Shown piece after piece: positions 30,664-39,208 of a DNA stretch of 64,000 bases. Source of the stretch: JANXLS01 sp035308565 (GTDB lineage Bacteria; Planctomycetota; SZUA-567; H5-PLA8); assembly GCA_035308565.1 (NCBI GenBank), contig DATGGK010000269.1, positions 1 to 64,000 on the forward strand, given 5' to 3'. The stretch's first letter is position 1; every line of letters begins with the position of its first letter. The position numbers and the translations under genes are program-made. Below the pieces are notes generated by a model. That model was not told where the DNA came from and made no database searches. It worked only from the letters and a program-made list of their open reading frames with translations.

Positions 30664-31041
30664 ATGAAGCGTATTCGTTACGAACCGAAGGTCAAGGCAT
30701 CCATCATCGCAGCCGTGCAAGAAGCCCGAAAAAGCGGGAAGTCTTGGGCGGAGGCGTTGGTGGCCGCCCATCAAGCCGGTTACAAGGGTACGGTCGATAG
30801 CCTGACCCAGTTTGTCGCCGCAAACAACTCGGCAAAGAAGACAGCCGCCGTCAAGAAAGCGATGGCAAAGGCCACGCCAGCAGTCGCTAAGCCGGCCGTC
30901 AAGGCACCAACTGTCAAAACGCCGGCTGTCAAACCGCCTCAAGGCGCGCTTGACATCAACGCATTGGTTCACAAAGCGGTGACGGATGCGGTCGTGAATG
31001 CCTTGGAAGCCTTGGTGGCGAGGATCAAGGGAGGTAAATAG
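30664..31041 (+). CDS. Basic protein with Ala/Lys/Pro-rich histone-H1-like segment
   Basis: A 125-residue protein. ATG 30664 is chosen for the GGGGA eight bases upstream; the frame is open from 30529. The N-terminal 50 residues (MKRIRYEPKVKASIIAAVQE, then SWAEALVAAHQAGYKGT) look like a small helical, possibly DNA-binding domain. The middle is a low-complexity segment of Lys/Ala/Pro/Val repeats (VKKAMAKATPAVAKPAV) like the tails of bacterial histone-H1-like proteins, and the C-terminus is a short amphipathic helix. Probable role in nucleoid binding or as a DNA-associated regulator, by composition only. The gene stands alone. Confidence 0.7.
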   Translation: MKRIRYEPKVKASIIAAVQEARKSGKSWAEALVAAHQAGYKGTVDSLTQFVAANNSAKKTAAVKKAMAKATPAVAKPAVKAPTVKTPAVKPPQGALDINALVHKAVTDAVVNALEALVARIKGGK

Positions 31042-31388
31042 CAAATAGAGGAAACTGCATCCTTGGGCCGTCGTGTGCGATGTCGGAGCCTCGTGCTATG
31101 GCAAACGGCGTCTCCGTGAACAAGGGCATCATCCAAGATGCCGGCGCTTGCCTTCGGCTCGGCTTTCTTCGTATTCGTGAGCGACAAAGCGAATCGCGGG
31201 AAGCGCTTTACGCCTCCGAGGAAATCCGCATCCTTTGCGCACACTGAAAATGCGCGACGGACAAAGCTTCGCCTACTCAGTTTTACCGCCAAAGAATCCC
31301 GATTTCTTCGAAAGGATTAGCCGCGCCAGCGTCTTTAGAAGGGAATATCCAAATCAAACTTTTCGATCCGAAATTGAGGGAACGTACT
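31042..31388. other. Intergenic stretch, nothing recognised
   Basis: Short frames on both strands lack ribosome-binding sites and family resemblance. A GAGGGA just upstream of 31389 belongs to the next gene. Confidence 0.5.
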
Positions 31389-32681
31389 ATGCCGCTATTT
31401 TCAACGACCAAATTCTGGCGCCAATTGGCGAATGCGTTCCTTTTGGGCCTGATGTTTCTTCAAAAAGCCAGATCGGAAGAAGCTGCGGCCACCAAACAGC
31501 ATTCGATTGAACTGCCGCCGATGCCCGCGGCGAAGGATGTCGTTCCCACGCCGCTGCTTGAAAGCGAGAATTACAAAATCGCGGAGGACGTTTCGATTTC
31601 GAATTATTACTACCGCTTCCACGTCGAATCGACGAGCTATGGAACGTACGACGTCGATTCGCTGGACCTCCTTCAGGTTCGCCTGTTCGAGATCGGCGTC
31701 CTGTCGAAGGCCAACGCTGTCAACGGCGGAGCAGATTTCACAAAAGGCGCGAAATCCGACTTGAGCGACACGGCAAAGGCTGCGGCAAAGAGCGTGGTCA
31801 CCCCGGTTAAATCGGCGAAAGCCCTGGGCGCGGTCATCGAGGATAGCGGACGCGCCGCCTATGATTTCGTTCGATTAAAGAATCGCAACCAGCCGAAGGA
31901 TTCGCTGTTGACGGGCGAAGAAAAGCGCAAGGATGCGCACAACCTCGGTCTGGACGTCTATTCGACCAATCCGGCCGTGCAGGCTTATCTCGATCAACTC
32001 GCCAAATCGCGGGCGACCGGCAGCCGCTTGGTCGATGTGGGCGTCAGCGTGGGCACGTTCGTCATGCCCTTCGGAACGCCGGTCAGCGCGGCGATCGCGG
32101 CTGGGAAATACCGGGAGAAGCTCGCCGACAAGCTCGACACGATGTCGCCGATGGAATTGTATCGTTACAACGACAAAATCCTGAAGAAAATGGACGTCCA
32201 GTCGCACGACCGCGAGAACTTCCTGGAATATGCGGATCTCACGCCGAAACAGAAAACCGAGATCGTGGCGGATTTGAAGACGCTTGACAACATGCCCGAT
32301 AAAACTCCCTTTCTTCATGCGTGTGTCGAGCAGCATCCGGCCGAGGGCATCTGGCAGATACAATGCGCTGATATTCTGGCCAAATACAACAAGACCGTGG
32401 ATACGATTCAATGGACAAGCAGCGCCGGCATGGCGCTCAATGCGATCTCGACGAATGGAAAGCAGTTGATGATCTTTCCAGCGGACATTGTGTGTTGGAC
32501 TGAAGAACTTCAGAAGACGATCGAAAAAAGCAATTCGATTACCGGAGTGACGCAGCGCGAATTCGTGACGCCAGCCCATTTGACAGAACGCGCAAAGAAA
32601 GAAATCGAAACTCACGGATTTGCGGTGCGAGAGAGCTTTTTGATCGAAGTTCAGCCTGATGGCGTGAAGGCCACGAAATAG
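31389..32681 (+). CDS. Large hydrophilic protein of unknown function, possibly exported
   Basis: A 430-residue protein; ATG 31389 is preferred over 31374 because GAGGGA lies seven bases upstream. The N-terminus has a weak hydrophobic stretch (LANAFLLGLMFLQKARS) that could be a signal peptide. The rest is polar and helix-rich, with a Gly/Ala-rich patch near 220-240 (VGVSVGTFVMPFGTPVSAAI) that could be a short hydrophobic hairpin. Two Cys are close to the centre of the C-terminal half. I recognise no family. Its neighbours are decayed gene pieces, so no context-based guess is justified. Confidence 0.7.
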   Translation: MPLFSTTKFWRQLANAFLLGLMFLQKARSEEAAATKQHSIELPPMPAAKDVVPTPLLESENYKIAEDVSISNYYYRFHVESTSYGTYDVDSLDLLQVRLFEIGVLSKANAVNGGADFTKGAKSDLSDTAKAAAKSVVTPVKSAKALGAVIEDSGRAAYDFVRLKNRNQPKDSLLTGEEKRKDAHNLGLDVYSTNPAVQAYLDQLAKSRATGSRLVDVGVSVGTFVMPFGTPVSAAIAAGKYREKLADKLDTMSPMELYRYNDKILKKMDVQSHDRENFLEYADLTPKQKTEIVADLKTLDNMPDKTPFLHACVEQHPAEGIWQIQCADILAKYNKTVDTIQWTSSAGMALNAISTNGKQLMIFPADIVCWTEELQKTIEKSNSITGVTQREFVTPAHLTERAKKEIETHGFAVRESFLIEVQPDGVKATK

Positions 32682-32721
32682 TCCTTTCGCTTCTTGTGCC
32701 TTTTTTCGCCGGTGGCGATGT

Positions 32722-33020
32722 TTAATTGCTGACAATCAAGGTTGCTGGCTCGCCAGTGATCTTCAATCCTGGTATCGTCATGAGCCCGCCGGCGTCGGCC
32801 TAACCCTCGCCTTGCGCGATCCCAAAAGTCCATTTGAATGTGCCGCCGGGCTTGATCCGCCATTGCGCAGGCCGATTCCAAGCGTACCGCTTGCGCCCAT
32901 GGAATTTCCGCAAAGATAGACGCGGTTCTCGCCGCCGTTCAGCGGGGATGCAGTCTTGTATCTCAGGGCGATCGAGCGGCCCGGTCCGCAGCCAGCACCG
33001 CCGCCCAACTCACCGGCACA
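32722..33020 (-). pseudogene. C-terminal remnant of a secreted protein
   Basis: A minus-strand frame reads WRIKPGGTFKWTFGIAQGEG, then an in-frame TAG, then ADAGGLMTIPGLKITGEP and VSN before TAA at 32722. The composition is clearly protein-like, but the stop and the lack of an N-terminus mark it as decayed. The start given is approximate. The family is not identified. Confidence 0.4.
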
Positions 33021-33082
33021 GAGCAAGTAAAGTTAAATGGCCTCGCTTTCCTAGGGAGCTGAAGGAACCGCGGGCAATTCCG

Positions 33083-33373
33083 CCGGAAGCGTTGTGCAGC
33101 ACGCCTCAGGGGCCTTACAAAGGCGTGATCGAATTTCGCTTGGAGAGAATGGGCTTGGATCCCAAGTCCACGTTCGTGCTCTACGAAGTCGAGGGCATTG
33201 ATGGCAAGGCCTTCGAAGACGTGATCTCCGGCAACAAGACGTTCTCATTGAAACCGCTCAAAAGCGATTCGAAAGACGGCGTGATTCGTGCAGCCGTGGA
33301 GATTGACAAGCGAGCGCAGTATCTCATCGCACCGGCAGGTCAGGGGGAGACGGTTTTCTTTGGCAAACCCTAG
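33083..33373 (+). pseudogene. C-terminal fragment of an unrecognised protein
   Basis: From about 33083 the plus-strand frame becomes protein-like (GVIEFRLERMGLDPKSTFV, FSLKPLKSDSKDGVIRAAVE) and ends at TAG 33371-33373, whereas the upstream part of the same frame (from 32834) is Arg-rich junk. The fragment looks like the beta-rich end of a larger protein whose 5' part is lost. The start is approximate. Confidence 0.4.
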
Positions 33374-33414
33374 CACGCAGTCCTTTTACCCTTCAGCCCG
33401 GGCCGTAGTTATCA

Positions 33415-36400
33415 TCACCACCCGAAAAAACGGTAGGGATCATCCCACTCTTCAGGCGGCTCCAAGTAGAACCCATGCAACCAGCGGCATTCGGGCGACT
33501 GGCCATTCCTCAGCTTGACCTGTGCCGTGAAACGTTCCAAGAGCGGGGTCTGCGCCTGAACGCCCAGATTTCCCAACACGCGCGTAAGGAGGCAACTGGT
33601 GCGGCGAAAGGTGCGCTTGGTGTTCTGCTGCTTTGGATTGAATTGCCACGGCGCAAGCTGGCAGAATACGACGCGGCCTTCGTCGGCGCTGGCCAGCACG
33701 CCGTCGCCGACAGCCTGCGCGCCGCCGGTGACCAGCGGGAGATTCCGTGGATCGCGGTTGTGGACGTCCGCGGGGCCGACTCCGACCAACGGCGAAGTCG
33801 CGGCTTGGGGCTCGAAAAAGGTGCCGATGTGCTCGGCCGTTTTCGTTTCCACTTTTACCGGCAGAAACGCGCCGGCTTCCGCAGCATCCATCCCCAACGC
33901 CAGCACGCGCCCGTCCTGCTTGAGCCACGCCGCGATGGCATCTTTGTCCGCGGCCAAGGCGGCTCCCCCGCCTGCGGAGACCACCAGGACTCGGCCGGCT
34001 TTGAGCGCCCCGGCCGCATAAGGCTCGACCGCGAAACCCGCCTGTTGCAGGTGCTTCTGCCCGGCCGGATCGCCAGCGTAAAGGATGGTCCGATGTGGCG
34101 CAGGCTTCCAGTTGCCTGCATAGGTCAAGAGGTTTCTCGCGAGCCGTTCGGCGGCCGGATCGCCCTCCGTGCGGGCGGTGACATCCATCTGGCAGAACAG
34201 CACCATGCCCTGCCCTTCGCGGTACTCCATGAGAGCGCTGTATTGGAGGCTGTAACCGCCGTCCACCAGCGCCAGGAAATCGCCGCACGCGGGCTTCTCG
34301 ATCAGTACGCTGGCTACGTTGCTGCGGTTGCCGCAGCGCCACGCGCGCGAGACTTGCAAGCCGGCGTTGACAACAGTGGGGCCTTGGATTGGATAGGGCA
34401 GCGTCATGTAGGTCAGGCGCGGCGCCATGTTCGTCGCTTCGCCGCGCCAATCCCGCAAGTTCTCGTCGTCCAATCCCGCCAGCACAGGATGGTCGGGAAC
34501 GCGCCTGAAGGTTTCGCGCAAACCGTATTCCTGCACGCGAAAACCAAAGCGCTGCTCCAGCACGTCGGCGTGCTGTTCGAAGACCAGCACGCGCAGGCCC
34601 TCGGGAACACGGCGGAGATTCGGGCCCGGGCCTTCCGGCGTCAGGGCGTCCTTGCCGACAACCAGCACGTCGTACTTGGACAGATCGGCATCGGCCTGAA
34701 CGGCCTCGCCTCGCACGCCCAACGCGGCGAACAGTTTGGTGGTTTCGCCCGGTGGATCGAAGATCGCCATCTTGTTGGCGCCGGCCTGCTGCGCGGGGTC
34801 GTGCGCCAGCACGTTAATCGTGAAGGAGTCTTCCTGCGATTCGCCGGGAGTGAACTTGACCGAGAGAACCAGCGTGTACGCGCCCGGCTTCAGTTCCGCG
34901 GGCAACGTGAACTTAAACGCCTGCATGTGGATGTCGCCTGTCGGCGCGGTGAAGGAGGCCGCGCCGGTTAACGGCGTCGGCAAATTCAGCGACCATTTGC
35001 AGTCGCAGGATACTGTGCCGCGGCTGTTGTTGATGGCGACGACCTGCTTTTCAACGCTTTCGCCCGCGCGGAAATTGTGGCCCTTTTCGGTGAATGCTCC
35101 CGGTTTGCCGCCGATGTACGCCAGCAGCGGTCCGTTATTGCGCACCAGCACCTTCCCGGCGACTGTGGGAATCCAATCGGCGCGTTCAAACGCGTAGGCC
35201 ATGTCTTCGGAGGATTGATCGGTGAAATCCACGCTGTAGCCGGGGCGCTGGAGTTTCTCCCAATCCACTTTGAAGTCCTTGCGGCCCTTGTGAACTTCCC
35301 CGAGTTTCCAGAGCCAGGCGTAGGTCCAGGGACTGATGCCGGAGACACCCCACGTGCGGAAGGCCCGCCAATTGTCAGCGGTGTAGCGGGCTATGACCTC
35401 CTGTTGCTGATCGAAATGCGGGTCGTAAATATAGGGCTTGTAATCCCAGTGGTGCCACGTCTTCCCGGCGTTGAACTGTTTGGCCTCCCAGCGCAAGTCG
35501 GCCTTCTCCATCTCGCCCAGCTTGAAGGCGGAGTCGCCGAGCCACTGCGAATCCCATTCGGCCAAACAGAACTCGTAAGGCACCGTCCCACCGCCCTGCC
35601 AAGGCAGCTTGCCCTTGTAGAAGCCGCGGTACATGGTCCAGGTAAGAAAATACGGCATCCCGTATTCAACGATGACCGCCGGTTTCTCGCCCTTCGTCGC
35701 CCAATGTTCGAACCAGTCGGAGCGTTCTTGAATGGGTACGAAATTTAAGTAGAAGTTGTATGTCCACATCGCGCCCAAGTTGCCGGAAGAATGGTGATAC
35801 ACGATGCGGCTGGGGTCGAGCTTGCGGATAACCGCCTCGGCCATAAGCGCGTGAGCGCGGTTGCCGCCATCCTTGGGCTGATACACGCCGTCAATCAGGT
35901 CGGGATTCATCCCTTCGAAGTAGCCCGTTTGATTATGGCTGGTGGAGTACGCGACGACGGAAGGGTGGTTCTCCGCTACGTGCACGTAGAAGGCGGCGTG
36001 CTGCGCATACCCGTTCTTCTGCGCGGCGTCCGCCGCCTTCCAGTCATAATCGCTGAAATGCGGCTGCGAGAAGGACACCAGCATCCCGGTGTCATCCGCC
36101 GCCCGCAGCATTTCCTCAAAGCTGACATGCGAACCCGGTTTGCAGTCGTAATTGTGCGTGTACACCATGTTGATGCCGATGCTCTGCAAGCGCTCCATCG
36201 TTTCCCGCGCCGCCGCGTAGCTGGCGGTCCCCGCGCCCTGCGTGGTGCTGTCTATTGGCACGACCGAACAGAAAAGCCGCGTGCCGTTGAACTTGAAGTC
36301 GCGCCCTTCGATCCACATTTCGCGGAAGCCGAAGCGCACGGGCAGGCACACGTCCACTGCCTTGCCGGCGGCGTCGAGCAGCGAGAGCTCCAAATCGTAT

Positions 36401-37326
36401 TGATTTTGCGGCGTGTTCAGATCCCAGAGCTTCTCAGGCTTCCACGCTTCAGTGAAGCTAAAGCGACCGTCCTTCAAGTCAGCCTCCTTGAACACGGGAC
36501 TCGTCAGCGTCTTAACCGTCTGGCCCTTGTCCAGGATTTTGGCCTGTAGTTTATATTCCGCTCCCGGCGTTAAACCCGCCATGTCGGCGTGAGTGGCGAG
36601 CGTCCATTGGCGCACGGATGTTTCCACCTTTATATGGGTGACGCGCGCCTGCGCCGGTGTGCCGAGCAGGTAAACGTCTCCGCAGAGGCCCTTAAAGCGG
36701 ACTTCGCCTTTTACTTCGTTGCCACCGTGCGTATCCGTGAAAGCGAGCATCGTGGCCTTAAGCGGCAGCGCCTCTGTCATCACGGAGAGCACGTGCTTGC
36801 CGGCGGGTTGCACAGCGGCGGTCAGGTCCAATTCGGCGGCGGGAAAGCGCATATTGCCGATCTTCTTGCCGTCCACGTAGACCGTCGCCACCGAATTCAG
36901 GTACTCCACCGACAACACAACTCGCCTTCCCGCCCAATCCGCGGGTACGGTGAATTCGCGCTGATACCACGCCTTGGTAATACTGTTAAGGTTTTGGTTC
37001 TTCCAACCGGGATGAGCGTAAGCCTTCTGTGATTCCTTCCGGTCGTAGCTGTCGTTGCCGGCGGGCCAGGGGCCGGGCACCTTGAAGAAGCCCCAGTTAT
37101 CCGATGGCACGCCGGCGTCGGCTGCGGCCGGCTGCCAGCGCCACAAGCCATTCAAGCAAAGGCATGCGCGCGTGGGCGATTTCTCACACGACGCTTGATC
37201 CAATTCCCAGACGGCCTTGACGCCATCAGGCAGAGGCGCGTCGGTCTGCGCGGAACATGCGCCGACAAAACACAGCGCCAGCAGTACGAGAACTTGGATG
37301 CAATGCACCACTTGGGACTTAGCCAT
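33415..37326 (-). CDS. GH2-like glycoside hydrolase, lipoprotein
   Basis: A 1303-residue protein from ATG 37326 (GGAGGG five bases upstream; the frame is open to 37413). The signal peptide ends in a lipobox (LALCFVGAC), so it should be lipid-anchored. The N-terminal GH2 sugar-binding domain (LNGLWRWQP, WYQREFTVPADWAGRRV) and Ig-like domain lead into a TIM barrel (about 350-640). Glu554 in IVEYGMPYF fits the GH2 nucleophile, but where the acid/base Glu of an NE motif is expected the sequence reads SHNQTGYF (His464-Asn465-Gln466). The last 500 residues contain Ig-like and glutamine-amidotransferase-like regions. It probably acts on extracellular glycans. It is separated from island genes by decayed pieces and is oriented opposite to its neighbours. 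Confidence 0.85.
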   Translation of the reverse strand: MAKSQVVHCIQVLVLLALCFVGACSAQTDAPLPDGVKAVWELDQASCEKSPTRACLCLNGLWRWQPAAADAGVPSDNWGFFKVPGPWPAGNDSYDRKESQKAYAHPGWKNQNLNSITKAWYQREFTVPADWAGRRVVLSVEYLNSVATVYVDGKKIGNMRFPAAELDLTAAVQPAGKHVLSVMTEALPLKATMLAFTDTHGGNEVKGEVRFKGLCGDVYLLGTPAQARVTHIKVETSVRQWTLATHADMAGLTPGAEYKLQAKILDKGQTVKTLTSPVFKEADLKDGRFSFTEAWKPEKLWDLNTPQNQYDLELSLLDAAGKAVDVCLPVRFGFREMWIEGRDFKFNGTRLFCSVVPIDSTTQGAGTASYAAARETMERLQSIGINMVYTHNYDCKPGSHVSFEEMLRAADDTGMLVSFSQPHFSDYDWKAADAAQKNGYAQHAAFYVHVAENHPSVVAYSTSHNQTGYFEGMNPDLIDGVYQPKDGGNRAHALMAEAVIRKLDPSRIVYHHSSGNLGAMWTYNFYLNFVPIQERSDWFEHWATKGEKPAVIVEYGMPYFLTWTMYRGFYKGKLPWQGGGTVPYEFCLAEWDSQWLGDSAFKLGEMEKADLRWEAKQFNAGKTWHHWDYKPYIYDPHFDQQQEVIARYTADNWRAFRTWGVSGISPWTYAWLWKLGEVHKGRKDFKVDWEKLQRPGYSVDFTDQSSEDMAYAFERADWIPTVAGKVLVRNNGPLLAYIGGKPGAFTEKGHNFRAGESVEKQVVAINNSRGTVSCDCKWSLNLPTPLTGAASFTAPTGDIHMQAFKFTLPAELKPGAYTLVLSVKFTPGESQEDSFTINVLAHDPAQQAGANKMAIFDPPGETTKLFAALGVRGEAVQADADLSKYDVLVVGKDALTPEGPGPNLRRVPEGLRVLVFEQHADVLEQRFGFRVQEYGLRETFRRVPDHPVLAGLDDENLRDWRGEATNMAPRLTYMTLPYPIQGPTVVNAGLQVSRAWRCGNRSNVASVLIEKPACGDFLALVDGGYSLQYSALMEYREGQGMVLFCQMDVTARTEGDPAAERLARNLLTYAGNWKPAPHRTILYAGDPAGQKHLQQAGFAVEPYAAGALKAGRVLVVSAGGGAALAADKDAIAAWLKQDGRVLALGMDAAEAGAFLPVKVETKTAEHIGTFFEPQAATSPLVGVGPADVHNRDPRNLPLVTGGAQAVGDGVLASADEGRVVFCQLAPWQFNPKQQNTKRTFRRTSCLLTRVLGNLGVQAQTPLLERFTAQVKLRNGQSPECRWLHGFYLEPPEEWDDPYRFFGW

Positions 37327-37683
37327 CGCGCCCTCCGTATACTGTAGCTTTAGATATTGGAGTTGAGGCTTTCGCCCAAAGCCCGCACAAGTCTCGCTTT
37401 CTTTTATGCCCACTGAAGTTTTTACACCGGCACGGATCGGCTTGTGACACCAATCCGTTGCCGCTGTTGGGCATCATGGATTTGAAGGCCAAAGAAATCA
37501 TGGGCTGCGGCGCCATGATTTTCTGCTTCGCGTGCCCGTTGCTGGGCGCGATTCTCTTGCTCTTTTCGTGATCTTTCGCGATTGCCGCGCTTTTCGCCCG
37601 GTTGTAAAATTGCTGCGCGCAAGAAGCGTTGCGTTCAGCGGTGTGCTGCAAAAAGAAAGGGTCAATACCGGAGGATCGGGATC

Positions 37684-38367
37684 ATGAAATCGAATCAGCG
37701 GATGGCGAGATGGGTGTGCCAGGTTGTGACAGTCTTTGCCGCGTGTTCCGTTTCGGCGGCGCAGCGCCCTCAAAAGTCTGTTGAGGAAACGCTCAAGGAA
37801 CAGTTGGATCTCATGGTTAAGGAGTGCAAATTAAACGACGAGCAGCAGAAGACGCTCAACGAAAAGTTTAAAGCCAAACAGGACGCGCTGGAAGCGTGGG
37901 ACAAAACCAACGCTGAAAAAATGAAGAACGCGCAGGACGCCGCCGCCACCGCGCGAAAGGGCACCGACGCGGACGCCAAGAAGAAAGCCAACGGCGATCT
38001 GCGCGCGCTTCAGACGGAACGCGAGCAGTCTGCCGCCGACGCCGACAAGGCCATTCTCGCCGCGCTGACCGACGATCAGAAAAGCATGTGGGCCGGCGCT
38101 CAGTTGACCGAGGCCACGCTGGCCAAATACAAAAAATCCAATCTGACCGACGATCAAACCGCGAAAATCAAATCGGCCTGTCAGGTTGCCGCGAAGGAAC
38201 TCGGCGCCTTCACCGGCGACGACCGCAAAGACAAACAGGGCCGCGCGGAAGTTCAGAAGTGTTTAAAATGGGCGATCGACAACGTGATCCTGGCGACGGA
38301 ACTGCCCAAACCCGCCGCACCCGCGACGCCTGCGCCGGAAAGCAAGACTCCTTCCGAAACCAAATGA
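37684..38367 (+). CDS. Secreted helix-rich charged protein, unknown
   Basis: A 227-residue protein starting at ATG 37684, with GGAGG nine bases upstream. The signal peptide is MARWVCQVVTVFAACSVSAAQ. The mature part is almost entirely charged, with Ala/Lys/Glu/Asp-rich helices (ALEAWDKTNAEKMKNAQDAA) typical of a coiled coil, and a Pro/Ala-rich tail. Two similar segments (LNDEQQKTLNEKFKAKQD and LTDDQTAKIKSACQVAAKE) suggest an internal duplication resembling a Spy/CpxP-like helical periplasmic fold, but this is tentative. It is divergent from the GH2-like gene; its role is unknown. Confidence 0.75.
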   Translation: MKSNQRMARWVCQVVTVFAACSVSAAQRPQKSVEETLKEQLDLMVKECKLNDEQQKTLNEKFKAKQDALEAWDKTNAEKMKNAQDAAATARKGTDADAKKKANGDLRALQTEREQSAADADKAILAALTDDQKSMWAGAQLTEATLAKYKKSNLTDDQTAKIKSACQVAAKELGAFTGDDRKDKQGRAEVQKCLKWAIDNVILATELPKPAAPATPAPESKTPSETK

Positions 38368-38424
38368 AGCAGCGTCCGCCAAACCCACCCGGATGGAAAA
38401 ACTCGATCGGCGGTAAAAAACGGA

Positions 38425-38745
38425 TCCGTGGCGCACCAGAAGCACGCGGTGCCCATGCACCAGAATATGTTCGTCCACCAGTTGCTGCAGCGTCAGCTCC
38501 ACTGGAACAAATGCGCTGTGCTCGCTCATCGCCTGCGCCACTTTGTATCCGGCCAGAAGACCGCGGAATTCCGCTGCCCGCACTTCCGCCGTCGCCGCGC
38601 TTCCCAGAAACCAGCCGATGAACGCAATCCACAATCCGTTGCCCAGATTGTCGGAGAAGACATTCAGCGCCCCCAGAAAAATGAAACCAAAGCCGAAGAA
38701 CCGACTCTTCTCAAAATAGCCAATTTGACCCGGCGCACGACATTC
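38425..38745 (-). pseudogene. Remnant of a site-2-protease-like membrane metalloprotease with CBS-like part
   Basis: A minus-strand frame contains FIFLGALNVFSDNLGNGLW and IAFIGWFLGSAATAEV, followed by VPVELTLQQLVDEHILVHGH, which resembles the membrane core and following CBS domain of M50-family proteases (Rip type). The HExxH-bearing N-terminal part is absent, and the frame runs on into antisense sequence of the neighbouring gene, so this is a decayed fragment. Borders are approximate. Confidence 0.45.
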
Positions 38746-38761
38746 TCCGTGCATTTCGACA

Positions 38762-39109
38762 TCATCCAGTTGACCACAGATTGTATGGTAAGAACCACAA
38801 GTTGACGACCAGCAGTCCACCGATGGCGAAGAATAGGTAGCTGCGCGCGTCGGCGTGCCAATTGCGTTCGAGGATCGTCGGCACCAGGGTCACAAGCACC
38901 GAAAACGCGGCTTGTGCCGCCAATCCAATGAACGCGCCGATAAGGATGCCGAGATCCGGTCTGAGGCAGCGCCAAAAATACAGCACCAGTTTTAGACTTA
39001 GTTTGGGCGGCGGCGCCTCTGGCTGATTGTTGTCGTGCACGAGAATTACGCCTCTTAGAGGAGTCGATGGGAATTGAATGCGACGAGCCGTAGAGAGAGC
39101 GTATTTCAC
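38762..39109 (-). pseudogene. Truncated membrane transporter N-terminus
   Basis: A 115-codon frame starting MKYALSTARR, with two clear hydrophobic segments (GILIGAFIGLAAQAAFSVLV; YLFFAIGGLLVVNLWFL) ending at TGA. The pattern resembles the start of an ABC-type exporter permease, but it stops after two segments and runs into the protease-like remnant. Probably a decayed gene joined to another by deletion. Confidence 0.4.
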
Positions 39110-39122
39110 GCCCAGCTATTCG

Positions 39123-39169
39123 CCATAGGGTTAAACCCTATAGTGTCCCCACAGTTGCCCGGATATTCT
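39123..39169 (+). promoter_or_regulatory. Shared motif site a, upstream of pgm
   Basis: CATAGGGTTAAACCCTATAG, an almost perfect palindrome, with a -10-like TATTCT about 36 bases after the GGG. It is the most divergent of the five copies. It lies 40-85 bp before the pgm start codon. Confidence 0.55.
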
Positions 39170-39208
39170 TCGAATTCTTAACGCGCGAATACCCGGACGG
39201 AGGAAATT

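Noticed and set aside
31138..31320. Short frame of 60 codons between two genes
   Set aside because: No ribosome-binding site, Arg/Lys/Ser-rich composition like random sequence, and a competing frame of equal quality on the other strand.
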